Shown: positions 9,142 to 18,546, counted from the stretch's first letter. The stretch is DNA of 64,000 nt from Deltaproteobacteria bacterium (GCA_020444075.1 JAHLLR010000009.1:1-64000), one strand, 5' to 3'. Numbers and translations are program-made. Notes: generated from the sequence alone by a model not told the origin.

Positions 9142-10809
9142 ATGAAACGCACCCTGTACAAAAACCTCAAGCTGAAACTGATCAGCATCACCCTGGCCAT
9201 GTCTATCGGCCCGCTGATTCTGCTGGGGGGGGGTATCTACTATCAGTTCGGCAAGCTTTACAAGGAACGCATCGAGGACCAGATCCGCCACATGGCCCGC
9301 TCCCAGAGCAACGCAGTGGATGTATTTTTAAGGGAGCGCACCACCATTCTGGCCATGATCGTGGAGACCCATACGTTCGAATCCCTGAAAGATCAGGACA
9401 ACCTGTCCCGGCTCTTCAGGCTGATCAACAGGCGGGCCGAAGGGCTCGGGTTGGTGGATCTGGGTGTCATCGACGATCAAGGGCGCCAACTGGCCTATGC
9501 CGGACCTTACAGCCTCAAAGGTCTCAACTACTATCAGCAACCCTGGTTCGACGAAGCCATGCGCCGGGGAAAATACATCAGCGATGTCTACATGGGCTTT
9601 CGCCAGGTGCCCCACTTCATTATCGCCGTCAAGGGCGAAACCGGCAACAGCAGCTGGATCCTGCGGGCCACCATCGACTCGGACATCTTCAACCGGCTGG
9701 TGAGAAGCGCCCAGGTGGGCACCTCCGGAGATGGCTTTATTGTCAACCGTCAGGGGGTATTTCAAACCAGCCCCCGCTTTGATGGTGTTATACTCGGCGA
9801 TTCCAAAATCGACACTCAGAAATTCGGGGAAGGCACCACCGTCATCGAAAAAAAAGTGCCTGGCAGCGATACCCGCTACATCGGCGGTTCCTGGCTCAAG
9901 GACGGCGACTGGGTCATGGTGATTAGCCAGATTGCCGGCCAGGAGAAAGGCTGGCTGGTCAGGGCCCGCAATACAGAGATTCTCATCATCGCGATCGGCT
10001 GCCTGGTCATCTGCTCTGCCATCGTGCTGATCTCCCATATTTTAGTCCGCCACCTGGAGCAAACCGACAAGGAGATGAACGAACTCAACAGCCAGCTGAT
10101 TCAACAGGACAAACTGGCGGCCCTTGGCAAGATGGCCGCAGGAATCGCCCACGAGATCAACAACCCGTTGGCGGTCATCGGCGAAAAGGCCGGATGGATG
10201 GAAGATCTACTGGCCGAAGAGGAGTTTCGAAACAGCGTCAACTATCAAGAATTCGCCGCTTCCATCGCCAAGATCGAGGAGCATGTGGACCGGGCCAGAA
10301 AAATCACCCACTCCATGCTGGGCTTTGCCCGCCGCATGGAACCGCGCCTCGACGATGTGGAGATCAACCGGGTGCTGGACCAAACCATCGATATCATGGC
10401 CAACCATGCCCGCATCAACGACATCGAAATCAGAAAACACTTCACCGACCGGCTGCCGGTGATCGCCAGCGACCAGTCCCAGCTTCAGCAGGTGTTCATG
10501 AACCTGATCAACAATGCCATCGACGCCATTGGCAGTAACGGCACCATCGATATTACCACGCAACTGGACAAGGATTCGATCAACATTATAATTCGCGACG
10601 ACGGTCCGGGGATTCCCGAGGCAATCAAGAAGAAAATCTTCGATCCGTTCTTCACGACGAAACAAAGCGGCAAGGGAACCGGCCTGGGGTTGTCCATCAG
10701 CTACAGCATCATTGAAAAAATGGGTGGCCGCATCACCGTGGAGAGTAGCGAAGGCAAGGGAACCGCCTTCGTGGTGTCTCTGCCGGTCGTGCTGCCCGAA
10801 AAAAAATGA
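9142..10809 (+). CDS. Sensor histidine kinase, paralogue of the 4557 gene
   Basis: Sensor motif [71 protein letters not shown]. Confidence 0.95.
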   Translation: MKRTLYKNLKLKLISITLAMSIGPLILLGGGIYYQFGKLYKERIEDQIRHMARSQSNAVDVFLRERTTILAMIVETHTFESLKDQDNLSRLFRLINRRAEGLGLVDLGVIDDQGRQLAYAGPYSLKGLNYYQQPWFDEAMRRGKYISDVYMGFRQVPHFIIAVKGETGNSSWILRATIDSDIFNRLVRSAQVGTSGDGFIVNRQGVFQTSPRFDGVILGDSKIDTQKFGEGTTVIEKKVPGSDTRYIGGSWLKDGDWVMVISQIAGQEKGWLVRARNTEILIIAIGCLVICSAIVLISHILVRHLEQTDKEMNELNSQLIQQDKLAALGKMAAGIAHEINNPLAVIGEKAGWMEDLLAEEEFRNSVNYQEFAASIAKIEEHVDRARKITHSMLGFARRMEPRLDDVEINRVLDQTIDIMANHARINDIEIRKHFTDRLPVIASDQSQLQQVFMNLINNAIDAIGSNGTIDITTQLDKDSINIIIRDDGPGIPEAIKKKIFDPFFTTKQSGKGTGLGLSISYSIIEKMGGRITVESSEGKGTAFVVSLPVVLPEKK

Positions 10810-10818
10810 GGGAGAATG

Positions 10819-11277
10819 AACATGCATACATTCAGAATTCTGGTTGTGGATGACGAGACCGATTTTCTGGAAACCATTGTCAATCGGCTCAACAAACGCA
10901 AGTTGGATGCCAAAGGGGTGACCAGCGGTGAGGCGGCCATCGATGTCTTGAAGGAGGAACTCTACGACGTGGTGCTGCTGGATATAAAAATGCCAGGCGG
11001 CATGGACGGCATCGAGACCCTGCGGGAAATTAAACGCATCCAGCCCCTGGTGGAAGTGCTGCTCCTCACCGGACACGCCTCCGTTGAAACGAGCATCGAA
11101 GGTATGAAACAAGGCGCCTTCGACTACCTGCTCAAGCCCATGAAATTCGAAGACTTGCTGGTCAAAATGGCCCAGGCTTTCGAAAAGAAGGCCACCCATG
11201 ATAAAAAAATCAGGGATGCAAAGATTCAGGAGTTGATCCGCTATCCCAGCCGGGTGTTCGAGCAGGAGAAAAAATAG
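10819..11277 (+). CDS. Response regulator, receiver domain only
   Basis: RILVVDDETDFLETIV..VVLLDIKMPGGMDGIETL..LLTGHASVETSIEG..GAFDYLLKPMKFEDL. Confidence 0.92.
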   Translation, partial: NMHTFRILVVDDETDFLETIVNRLNKRKLDAKGVTSGEAAIDVLKEELYDVVLLDIKMPGGMDGIETLREIKRIQPLVEVLLLTGHASVETSIEGMKQGAFDYLLKPMKFEDLLVKMAQAFEKKATHDKKIRDAKIQELIRYPSRVFEQEKK

Positions 11278-11352
11278 GCACTGGATTCGGAGTTAAACGA
11301 CCGGCAAGTGGTATGGATGTCGCATAGACAGGAGCCACCCGAGGAGAGCGCC

Positions 11353-12330
11353 ATGCTGTGCCTTATCCATTCCGAGACGGAACCGGCCGTCAATCTCGCT
11401 GCCGAAGAGTACCTGCTGAAAAATGCCGACGAAGACTGTTTTATGCTGTGGCGCAACCACAATGCCATCATTGTCGGCAGGAACCAGAACACCATGGCCG
11501 AAATCGACCCCGATTTCGTCGAACGCCACGGGATCCGGGTAGTGCGGCGGATCACCGGCGGCGGTGCGGTCTATCATGACCTGGGAAATATCAATTTCAC
11601 CTTTATCAAGGCCACCAACGGAAATCCCGATATCGACTTCGCCGCCCACACCCGACCGATTCTCTCTTTTTTGAACCATCTGTCCGTGCCGGCGGAACTT
11701 GACAAACACAACGACCTGATCGTGAATGGCCTGAAGATATCCGGGAACGCCCAGCATATCCACAAAAAACGGGTGCTTCACCACGGGACGCTGCTCTTCG
11801 ACGCGGATCTTACCATGCTGACCGCCGCACTGCAGGTGGATCCCGCCACATACCACGACAAGGCGGTCCAGTCCATCCGCAGCCGGGTGACCAATATCCG
11901 TTCCCATATGGCAGTCCCCCTGTCCGTCGAGGCGTTTATGGAATCACTGATGGCAACCATTCGAGATGCCACCAACGGACAGACCACCGCATTTTCGGCA
12001 GCCGACCGAACCGCTATCGAGGAGTTGGCTGAGAGGAAATACCGCAGCTGGGAGTGGAATTACGGCGCCTCGCCCGACTACCGTTTCAAGAAGTCAACGC
12101 GCACACCCCGTGGAAACATTGCGGTCAGCCTGGAGGTCCAGGAAGGCACGATTCGCGCGTTGCGCCTCTACGTAGACGGTTTCGGCCGTGGCGACGTCAT
12201 CGATATGGAGCAGCGCCTGTTCGGTTGCCGCCACTCCCGCGACGCCATCCGAGCACGCCTTTCCGTCTTTTTCCAGAAAATCACCACCAAGACGGTCACG
12301 GTCGACCAGCTGCTCGATGCGATGTTCTGA
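11353..12330 (+). CDS. lplA: Lipoate-protein ligase A family
   Basis: NLAAEEYLLKN, FMLWRNHNAIIVGRNQNTMAEI, VVRRITGGGAVYHDLGNINFTFI; SD-like gaggagag before the internal ATG at 11353. Confidence 0.88.
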   Translation: MLCLIHSETEPAVNLAAEEYLLKNADEDCFMLWRNHNAIIVGRNQNTMAEIDPDFVERHGIRVVRRITGGGAVYHDLGNINFTFIKATNGNPDIDFAAHTRPILSFLNHLSVPAELDKHNDLIVNGLKISGNAQHIHKKRVLHHGTLLFDADLTMLTAALQVDPATYHDKAVQSIRSRVTNIRSHMAVPLSVEAFMESLMATIRDATNGQTTAFSAADRTAIEELAERKYRSWEWNYGASPDYRFKKSTRTPRGNIAVSLEVQEGTIRALRLYVDGFGRGDVIDMEQRLFGCRHSRDAIRARLSVFFQKITTKTVTVDQLLDAMF

Positions 12331-12371
12331 CACCATTTTTACCCCTGCCGTGACGGACTTCTCCGGCCGGT

Positions 12372-12388
12372 TGTTCCGGCCTGGAACA
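12372..12388. promoter_or_regulatory. Candidate upstream activator site TGTTCCGGCCTGGAACA
   Basis: 17-bp inverted repeat (arms extend to TTGTTCC/GGAACAA); same outer TGTTC-N7-GAACA frame as 12406-12422 and 18530-18546. Confidence 0.5.
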
Positions 12389-12404
12389 ATGCCATCCGCA
12401 ATGG

Positions 12405-12423
12405 GTGTTCGATTCTCGAACAC
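12405..12423. promoter_or_regulatory. Candidate AcoR-type upstream activator site GTGTTCGATTCTCGAACAC
   Basis: Perfect 8-3-8 inverted repeat about 70 bp upstream of a sigma-54 promoter; near-identical site lies in the aco/acoR intergenic region. Confidence 0.7.
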
Positions 12424-12489
12424 CTTTCGCACATCCGACGATAAACACCCTTATTTGCTGCTGCATGATCGCAATCACGCTTCATTTGC

Positions 12490-12505
12490 GGGCACGAGAC
12501 TTGCT
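12490..12505 (+). promoter_or_regulatory. Sigma-54 promoter GGGCACGAGACTTGCT
   Basis: Matches NGGCACG-N4-TTGCW upstream of the AhpD-like gene. Confidence 0.8.
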
Positions 12506-12582
12506 TATTCCATCGTCGGATGAACCGATTGTGGAATTCTTGAGCGATGATCTAACCCATAAACGGAAGTAAAGGAGTATCC

Positions 12583-12909
12583 ATGAACTCAGCCGAGAAA
12601 GCGACCCAGGCCCTTGCCTACCTTCAGAAATACTCACCCGATATGTACGCCAAGTATCTTGAGTTCACCAAGAAATTGGCCGAAGGCGACACCCTGCCCC
12701 ATAAGACCCTGGAGTTGATCCTGGTGGCCTGTTCGGTGATGTCACAATGTGAGATGTGTATCGCCTTGCATGTGGAGAACGCCGCCACGCTGGGCGCGTC
12801 CCGGGAAGAGATCCTCCAGGCGGCCAACATGGCCGTTGCCATGGGTGGGTCACCCAAGCTGATGTATCTGATGTATGTGTTCGAAGCGTTGGAAGAGCTG
12901 TTCGAATAG
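12583..12909 (+). CDS. Carboxymuconolactone decarboxylase/AhpD-like family protein
   Basis: 108 aa with CEMCIALHVENAATLGASREEILQA (CxxC-x3-H AhpD-like motif). Confidence 0.85.
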   Translation: MNSAEKATQALAYLQKYSPDMYAKYLEFTKKLAEGDTLPHKTLELILVACSVMSQCEMCIALHVENAATLGASREEILQAANMAVAMGGSPKLMYLMYVFEALEELFE

Positions 12910-12929
12910 GCCGGCGGCTCCGTAACAAT

Positions 12930-13020
12930 CCCGATATCGGCGTTGCGCGTTTCCCTCGTCATTGCGGAAGTACGGTCCGTACACCGCACGTCTCGAGATT
13001 CGCATGACGCCGATATCGGG
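12930..13020. repeat. 91-bp structured inverted-repeat element between convergent genes
   Basis: 14-bp perfect arms CCCGATATCGGCGT (12930-12943) / ACGCCGATATCGGG (13007-13020); inner perfect palindrome GTACGGTCCGTAC (12970-12982) flanked by TGCGG/CCGCA. Confidence 0.8.
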
Positions 13021-13049
13021 CAGATGGGTCAGTTATGCAGGGGCGCCCA

Positions 13050-13358
13050 TTAGAATAGGGTATCCCCGCTGGCATTGCCCAGTCCCGGGTGGATATCGAA
13101 ACGGACAACCCCCACAGGAATCTTGCTTCCAACCGCATCGACGATCATGGCGGTGCCGCGGTTACCGAACCCTCCGCACAGCTCGATGGCTGCGATCCCC
13201 TCGGCGACAAGGGCCTTGGCCGTTTTCACGGCTTCGGTATAATCCTTGACGCCGACTGCCAGAAGATGCACGTGGGCGGTTTTGACCCATTGGCGATGGG
13301 CTAACGGATCCGCCTCCGGAGCCACGAACATAAAAGCGGCCTTTAATACGTCGGACAT
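13050..13358 (-). CDS. Small conserved protein, DUF6506-like
   Basis: 102 aa MSDVLKAAFMFVAPEADPLAHRQWV..GGFGNRGTAMIVDAVG; last gene of the aco-type operon. Confidence 0.7.
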   Translation of the reverse strand: MSDVLKAAFMFVAPEADPLAHRQWVKTAHVHLLAVGVKDYTEAVKTAKALVAEGIAAIELCGGFGNRGTAMIVDAVGSKIPVGVVRFDIHPGLGNASGDTLF

Positions 13359-13415
13359 GGTTTTCTCCTGTTTTGAGTGATATTTTATAAATTTGTTTTT
13401 TCGAACCCGCCATAT

Positions 13416-14399
13416 TTAAAGATGGACAAAAACGCCCAATTTCTGGGCACAGTCCATGGTGCGGCGAACATCGACGACTTGTGGACCGGACTCGGAGAGT
13501 CGGATCAACACCCGGCCGCCGCGGCCCACCTCTACTTCGCGCTCTCCGTCCAGGGCCAGCACGCACGGTGAATCAGCCACCGCGATCATCTCTCCCACCT
13601 GCATCAGCACCTCGCTTTTCACCGGTACCGACTGAAACAGCCCCGGAGCAATCGCGGCAGTCACCCGACGATGGTCGCCGCCCAGGCAAAGATGCAGACC
13701 TGCATGCTGTTCGGGCAGGATAGTCCGCAGCTGCCCGCCGATCGCCGACAGGCCGATGCTGTCCGGACGGCAGCGGGTCATAAAAATCTGGGAAACCTTC
13801 TCCAGATCCCAGATGGCTCTGGAGGCAATGAAGGTGTCTCGATAAACGGCGACATCCACGAGAGCGATGTCCCGCACCACATCATCAAACAGCACCTCCA
13901 GACAGCTGGAACGATAGGTACCTTCATCGGCGGGAACCCGGCCGGTGGCGATGAGTCCGGCCGCCAGTCCGGCGATGGAGGCCTCGACCATCCAAGGAAA
14001 CACGTTGTTGGTGCCGGTTGAGATCGGCAGCAACGGGACCCGGGTGGTGCCTTTGGCCACGGCCCGGCAGGTGCCGTCGCCGCCCAGAACGATCAGGCAG
14101 GTAGCGCCGCCATCCGCCATCAGACTTGCGGCCCGGGTGGAGTCGTCCTGGCTGTTCTCCATGTGCATGTTGATGGCTGTGGCGTCGACGGATGCCTGGC
14201 ACCCCCTGCCGGCGCGCTCGACAATGGCGTAGTAATCGGGCATGTAAACGACTCGTCTGACACCAACCTGGGCCAGTCCCATGAGCATACGCCGGACAAT
14301 GCGGACCTTTTCCTGGTTGTCAAACACGCTGCCGTGGGCAACCAGCCGCCGAATATCTTTGCCGGAAACCGGATTGGCGATGATTCCAACGGTGGACAA
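13416..14399 (-). CDS. acoX: ATP-NAD kinase-like protein, AcoX family
   Basis: VGIIANPVSGKDIRRLVAHGSVFDNQEKV and GGDGTCRAVAKG; located in an acoABC operon. Confidence 0.82.
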   Translation of the reverse strand: MSTVGIIANPVSGKDIRRLVAHGSVFDNQEKVRIVRRMLMGLAQVGVRRVVYMPDYYAIVERAGRGCQASVDATAINMHMENSQDDSTRAASLMADGGATCLIVLGGDGTCRAVAKGTTRVPLLPISTGTNNVFPWMVEASIAGLAAGLIATGRVPADEGTYRSSCLEVLFDDVVRDIALVDVAVYRDTFIASRAIWDLEKVSQIFMTRCRPDSIGLSAIGGQLRTILPEQHAGLHLCLGGDHRRVTAAIAPGLFQSVPVKSEVLMQVGEMIAVADSPCVLALDGEREVEVGRGGRVLIRLSESGPQVVDVRRTMDCAQKLGVFVHL

Positions 14400-14533
14400 T
14401 ACTCACGCTCCTTGTTGCCGGCGGTGGTCACCACTGGCCGGTTCAACGACGATTCAGCCATCCCGGCCGCCGTGGCAACCGGGTGAAACAGTTTAGCCAC
14501 TCGGGCGGTCGGGAGTAAAAGGACGCACGGGTC

Positions 14534-15508
14534 TCAGCCGCGGAGTCTTCTGGCGGCCTTGACGATATCGGCAGCACTGGGAATAAAGGCCTGCTCCAGT
14601 GGTACCGAGAACGGCACCGGGGTAAATGGAGCCCCGATGCGGATGATGGGTGCGTCCAGATAATCAAAAGCCGCTTCGGCCACCTGGGCGGCAATTTCCG
14701 CACCCACACCGCCGGTTTTGACCGCTTCATGGGCAACAATCAGGCTGTGGGTCTTTTTCACCGAGTCGACAATCGCCTGGGTGTCCAACGGGGAAATGGT
14801 GCGCGGATCGATCACCTCGGCGCTGATGCCGTCAGCGGCCAGCGTTTCGGCAGCTTCTAAGGCCGTATGTGCCATTTTGGAGGTGGCCACAATGGTCACA
14901 TCCCGGCCCTCGCGACGGATCGCTGCCTGGCCGAAAGGCATCGCAATGGCTTCGTCGGGCACCTCGCCTTCGATACCGTAGAGCATTTTGTGTTCGAGAA
15001 AAATCACCGGATTGTCGTCCCGGATGGCTGTAATTAGCAGCCCCTTGGCATCTTCCGGTGTACTGGGCATGGCCACCTTGACACCCGGCATGTGCAGGAA
15101 CCAGGCCTCCAAAGACTGGGAATGCTGAGCCGCGGCACCGATGCCCGCGCCCTGGGGCGCCCTCAGAACCATAGGGATTTTGGCCTTGCCACCGAACATG
15201 TAACGCATCTTGGCCGCCTGATTGAACAGCTGATCCATGCAGACGCCGATGAAGTCCACGAACATGATTTCACACACCGGTCGCAAACCGGTCGCCGCAG
15301 CCCCGGTAGCCGCGCCGATAATAGCACTTTCGGTGATCGGCGTATCCTTGACCCGCGCTTCGCCGAACTGTTTGAAGAGCCCCTGGGTGACCCCGAAACA
15401 GCCACCGAACTGTCCGACATCCTCCCCGAGAATAAAAACATCCGGGTCACGCTCCATCTCCTGTCTCAGGGCATCATTTAGCGCCTGCAGATATGTTTTC
15501 ATGGCCAT
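14534..15508 (-). CDS. acoB: Acetoin/2-oxoacid dehydrogenase E1 beta subunit
   Basis: GEDVGQFGGCFGVTQGL, ITESAIIGAATGAAATGLRPVCEIMFVDF. Confidence 0.9.
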   Translation of the reverse strand: MAMKTYLQALNDALRQEMERDPDVFILGEDVGQFGGCFGVTQGLFKQFGEARVKDTPITESAIIGAATGAAATGLRPVCEIMFVDFIGVCMDQLFNQAAKMRYMFGGKAKIPMVLRAPQGAGIGAAAQHSQSLEAWFLHMPGVKVAMPSTPEDAKGLLITAIRDDNPVIFLEHKMLYGIEGEVPDEAIAMPFGQAAIRREGRDVTIVATSKMAHTALEAAETLAADGISAEVIDPRTISPLDTQAIVDSVKKTHSLIVAHEAVKTGGVGAEIAAQVAEAAFDYLDAPIIRIGAPFTPVPFSVPLEQAFIPSAADIVKAARRLRG

Positions 15509-15580
15509 TGAAGGTACCTCCCGTCAGATTGATGGTGTTTAATCCGTTTCACCGCCGGCTGCATCCCGCAACGGTGTTGT

Positions 15581-16540
15581 CTACGCATATACATCCTCGA
15601 GGATTTCCGACGCTTCAGGCAGCGGGCTTTGTTCGGCAAAGGCGATGGCCGCATCCAACTCGGCGGCGATGGCCTTCCTGATCGCTTCGGCCTTCTCCAC
15701 GCTGAGGATGCCTTCGGCCTGGAGCTTTTTTTCAAACCGCGGGATCGGATCTTTCTTGACCCAATCCTCCAGTTCGCAATCGTCGCGGTAGACACAGGCA
15801 TCGCCCTCGAAATGACCGCGCCAGCGGTAGGTCTTGCATTCAATCAGGGATGGACCATCGCCCGTGCGGGCTCGTTTGACAGCTTCCCCCACCGCCTCAT
15901 AGACCGCCGTGACGTCATTGCCGTCCACGACGACGCCGGGAATGTCGTACGCAGCGGCCCGATCGGCGATATCGGCCACCGCCATGGATTTACAGGTCGG
16001 GCATGAGATGCCGTAGCCATTGTTTTCATTGACGAAGACCACCGGCAGCCTCCAGGCGCTGGCTAGATTCAGCGCTTCCTGGGTGGTCCCCTGGTTGGAG
16101 GCACCATCGCCGAAGAAACAGACGACCACCCGATCGTTTCCCCGGTATTTGGATGCCAGGGCCGCACCGTTGGCAATGGGACCGCCGCCGCCCACGATGC
16201 CGTTGGCCCCCAGGATGCCCAATTCCACATCGGCGATGTGCATGGAACCTCCCTTGCCCTTGCAGTATCCGGTACGTTTTCCGAAAATTTCCGCCATCAT
16301 GCGCTTCAGGTCCCCGCCCTTGGCAATCAGGTGCCCGTGCCCCCGGTGGGTGCTGGTTATATAGTCCTGATCGCGCAGGGTCGCGCAGGCACCCGTGGCC
16401 ACGGCCTCCTCACCGATGTAGAGATGGACAAAACCGGGAATTTTCCCGGCAGCAAAAAACTCCTGCAGTTTAGTCTCGAACTGCCGGATGCGGGTCATTG
16501 TCGCAAACATCTGGATCATCTTTTCTTTGTCGATACTCAT
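15581..16540 (-). CDS. acoA: Acetoin/2-oxoacid dehydrogenase E1 alpha subunit (TPP-dependent)
   Basis: STHRGHGHLIAKGGD, GDGASNQGTTQEALNLASAWRLPVVFVNENN TPP-binding motif. Confidence 0.92.
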   Translation of the reverse strand: MSIDKEKMIQMFATMTRIRQFETKLQEFFAAGKIPGFVHLYIGEEAVATGACATLRDQDYITSTHRGHGHLIAKGGDLKRMMAEIFGKRTGYCKGKGGSMHIADVELGILGANGIVGGGGPIANGAALASKYRGNDRVVVCFFGDGASNQGTTQEALNLASAWRLPVVFVNENNGYGISCPTCKSMAVADIADRAAAYDIPGVVVDGNDVTAVYEAVGEAVKRARTGDGPSLIECKTYRWRGHFEGDACVYRDDCELEDWVKKDPIPRFEKKLQAEGILSVEKAEAIRKAIAAELDAAIAFAEQSPLPEASEILEDVYA

Positions 16541-16654
16541 CCGTCACCTCCTCGCCCCGACCTGGGGCTCACCGCGGTTTAAGGGTTATGGGTTCGTCGT
16601 CCGGGATCTGCCCCAATAGCGGCGCACCGGACGTTATGGTCACGCATTGGCGGC

Positions 16655-17017
16655 TCATGATTCCAGAAAAACGGTAACCGCGGCATTGGCCACCACAATC
16701 GTGTCACAGTCCTTGGCGAAATCGGCGACGCAGATTCCGTCGGCCAGCATGCCACCCTCGACCGCCGTCAGCGACCGGGTACCGATGGGAACTTCGGCCA
16801 GCACCGATTTCTCATCCAGCCGATCCGGGAATGGACAAGCGATGCGAATTTCCACATGGACCCCTTCGAAACGGGATTTGCCCAGAATCTCCACCAGACC
16901 GCACAGACAGCTGCGCCCGATGGCGTCCCGGACGGCCCGGCAGGCGGCTTTGGTCACGTCCATCCCGTGGAGATCCGCCCCGGTACCCAGTTCCACAATG
17001 AAACGTTTTTTCTGCAT
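16655..17017 (-). CDS. Lin0512-family conserved protein
   Basis: KRFIVELGTGADLHGMDVTKAACRAVRDAI..; preferred start MQKKRFIV inside the 17068 ORF. Confidence 0.7.
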   Translation of the reverse strand: MQKKRFIVELGTGADLHGMDVTKAACRAVRDAIGRSCLCGLVEILGKSRFEGVHVEIRIACPFPDRLDEKSVLAEVPIGTRSLTAVEGGMLADGICVADFAKDCDTIVVANAAVTVFLES

Positions 17018-17064
17018 AGGAATCTCCTTGGTCAGCGTGTAACATGCTGTTTCAGACGGCTTGG

Positions 17065-18405
17065 TCATGCCAGAATCATGGCCGGCTCCTCCACACAGTC
17101 CGCCAGCGCCCGCAGGAATCGCATGGCCGGTACCCCGTCGGTCACCCGATGATCGAAGGTCAGGCTAAGGGTCATCATCTTGCGCACGACGATCTGTCCG
17201 TCAACAACCGCCGGCCGGTCCACGGCCCGGCCGACTCCCAGGATGGCGGTTTCCGGGGGATTCAAAATCGGGGTGAACCCATCCACCCCCAGCATGCTTA
17301 CGTTGGTGATGGTGAACGTTCCACCCTGGATCTCATCCATGGTCAATCCCCCGGTTTTGGCCTTGTCCGCCAGCACGCGGATTTCCTTGGCCAGCTCCGG
17401 CAGGGTTTTACGATCGGCTGCCTTGACGTTGGGTACGACCAGCCCGTTGTCCAGAGCCACGGCAATGCCGAGGTTAACCTGGTCGTGAACCACGATCCCG
17501 TCATCGGTCAGCCAGGAATTGATGATCGAAAAATCCATTAAGGTGCGGCACACCGCCAGGGCGATGATGTCGTTGTACGATATCCGCAGCCCATCCTCAC
17601 GACCGGCGTATTTATTACGCACGCGGTCCCTGAAGACGGTCATGGCCGTGGCATCGCAATCGACGAATACCGTCAGCTGGGCCGAGTTGTGCAGGCTGGC
17701 CATCATATTGTCGGCAATGATCTTGCGTATCCCCGTCAGGGGTAGGATGCCCGGCAGCGGCATTCCCCCAACGGTGGTCGGGGCTGGCGTTTTCTGTGCC
17801 ACGGGGTTCATGGCACGCAGAATGTCCACCTTGAGGATCCGCCCGCCTTCCCCGGAACCAGTGATCTGCGCCAGATCGATACCCGCTTTGGCGGCCAGTT
17901 CAATGGTCTGGGGGCTGGCATTGACCGATGGGGCCGGCGGCATCTCCTTGAAATCAAGAATATCCTTTTCCGTCACGCGCCCGTTGGGCCCCGTGCCGGT
18001 GACCCGGGATAGATCAATGCCCCGCTCCCGAGCCAGCCGCCGGGCAAGGGGCGTGGCCCGAATAAAGGCAGCACCACCGGCTTTATCCGCAGCAGGAGTG
18101 ACGTCCGTCGCTGTTTGTTGCGGTGCGCTGGCCAGCTCGGGTGCCGTTCGCCGCTCGGGCACCTCGCCGGCCTCGGCCAGGACCGCCACGACCGTCTGCA
18201 CCGGCACTGTCTCGCCCGCCGGAACGACAATCTGGAACAAAACACCGCTGACGGGGGCTTCCACCGCATTGGTGATCTTATCCGTCTCCACTTCAAACAG
18301 CGGTTCGCCTTTCTGAATCGTTTCGCCTTCGGATTTGAACCACCGCGAGACTTTTCCCGCCTTCATGGTCAGGCCCCATTTGGGCATTACAACGTCAGTG
18401 GCCAC
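17065..18405 (-). CDS. acoC: Dihydrolipoamide acetyltransferase (E2) of acetoin/2-oxoacid dehydrogenase complex
   Basis: Lipoyl motif VETDKITNAVEAP, two peripheral-subunit-binding-like segments, catalytic HRVTDG; GTG start after GGAAAGGAGAGCAG chosen. Confidence 0.9.
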   Translation of the reverse strand: MATDVVMPKWGLTMKAGKVSRWFKSEGETIQKGEPLFEVETDKITNAVEAPVSGVLFQIVVPAGETVPVQTVVAVLAEAGEVPERRTAPELASAPQQTATDVTPAADKAGGAAFIRATPLARRLARERGIDLSRVTGTGPNGRVTEKDILDFKEMPPAPSVNASPQTIELAAKAGIDLAQITGSGEGGRILKVDILRAMNPVAQKTPAPTTVGGMPLPGILPLTGIRKIIADNMMASLHNSAQLTVFVDCDATAMTVFRDRVRNKYAGREDGLRISYNDIIALAVCRTLMDFSIINSWLTDDGIVVHDQVNLGIAVALDNGLVVPNVKAADRKTLPELAKEIRVLADKAKTGGLTMDEIQGGTFTITNVSMLGVDGFTPILNPPETAILGVGRAVDRPAVVDGQIVVRKMMTLSLTFDHRVTDGVPAMRFLRALADCVEEPAMILA

Positions 18406-18464
18406 AATGCTGCTCTCCTTTCCATAGTTTCCGTTTCGCCTCGACAATCCATGGTCAATTTCTC

Positions 18465-18480
18465 TGCAAACGAAATGCCA
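18465..18480 (-). promoter_or_regulatory. Sigma-54 promoter TGGCATTTCGTTTGCA (minus strand)
   Basis: Canonical -24/-12 spacing upstream of acoC. Confidence 0.78.
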
Positions 18481-18529
18481 TTTATTTTTTAGTTAATTTT
18501 AAATAAGTTACAAACTAATCTATCCGAGT

Positions 18530-18546
18530 TGTTCGAGATTCGAACA
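18530..18546. promoter_or_regulatory. AcoR-type upstream activator site TGTTCGAGATTCGAACA
   Basis: Perfect 7-3-7 inverted repeat in the aco/acoR divergent intergenic region, same arms as 12406-12422. Confidence 0.7.

Noticed and set aside
10207-11199. 330-aa minus-strand ORF opposite kinase/receiver genes
   Set aside because: Antisense to strongly supported histidine kinase and receiver genes; no domain signature.
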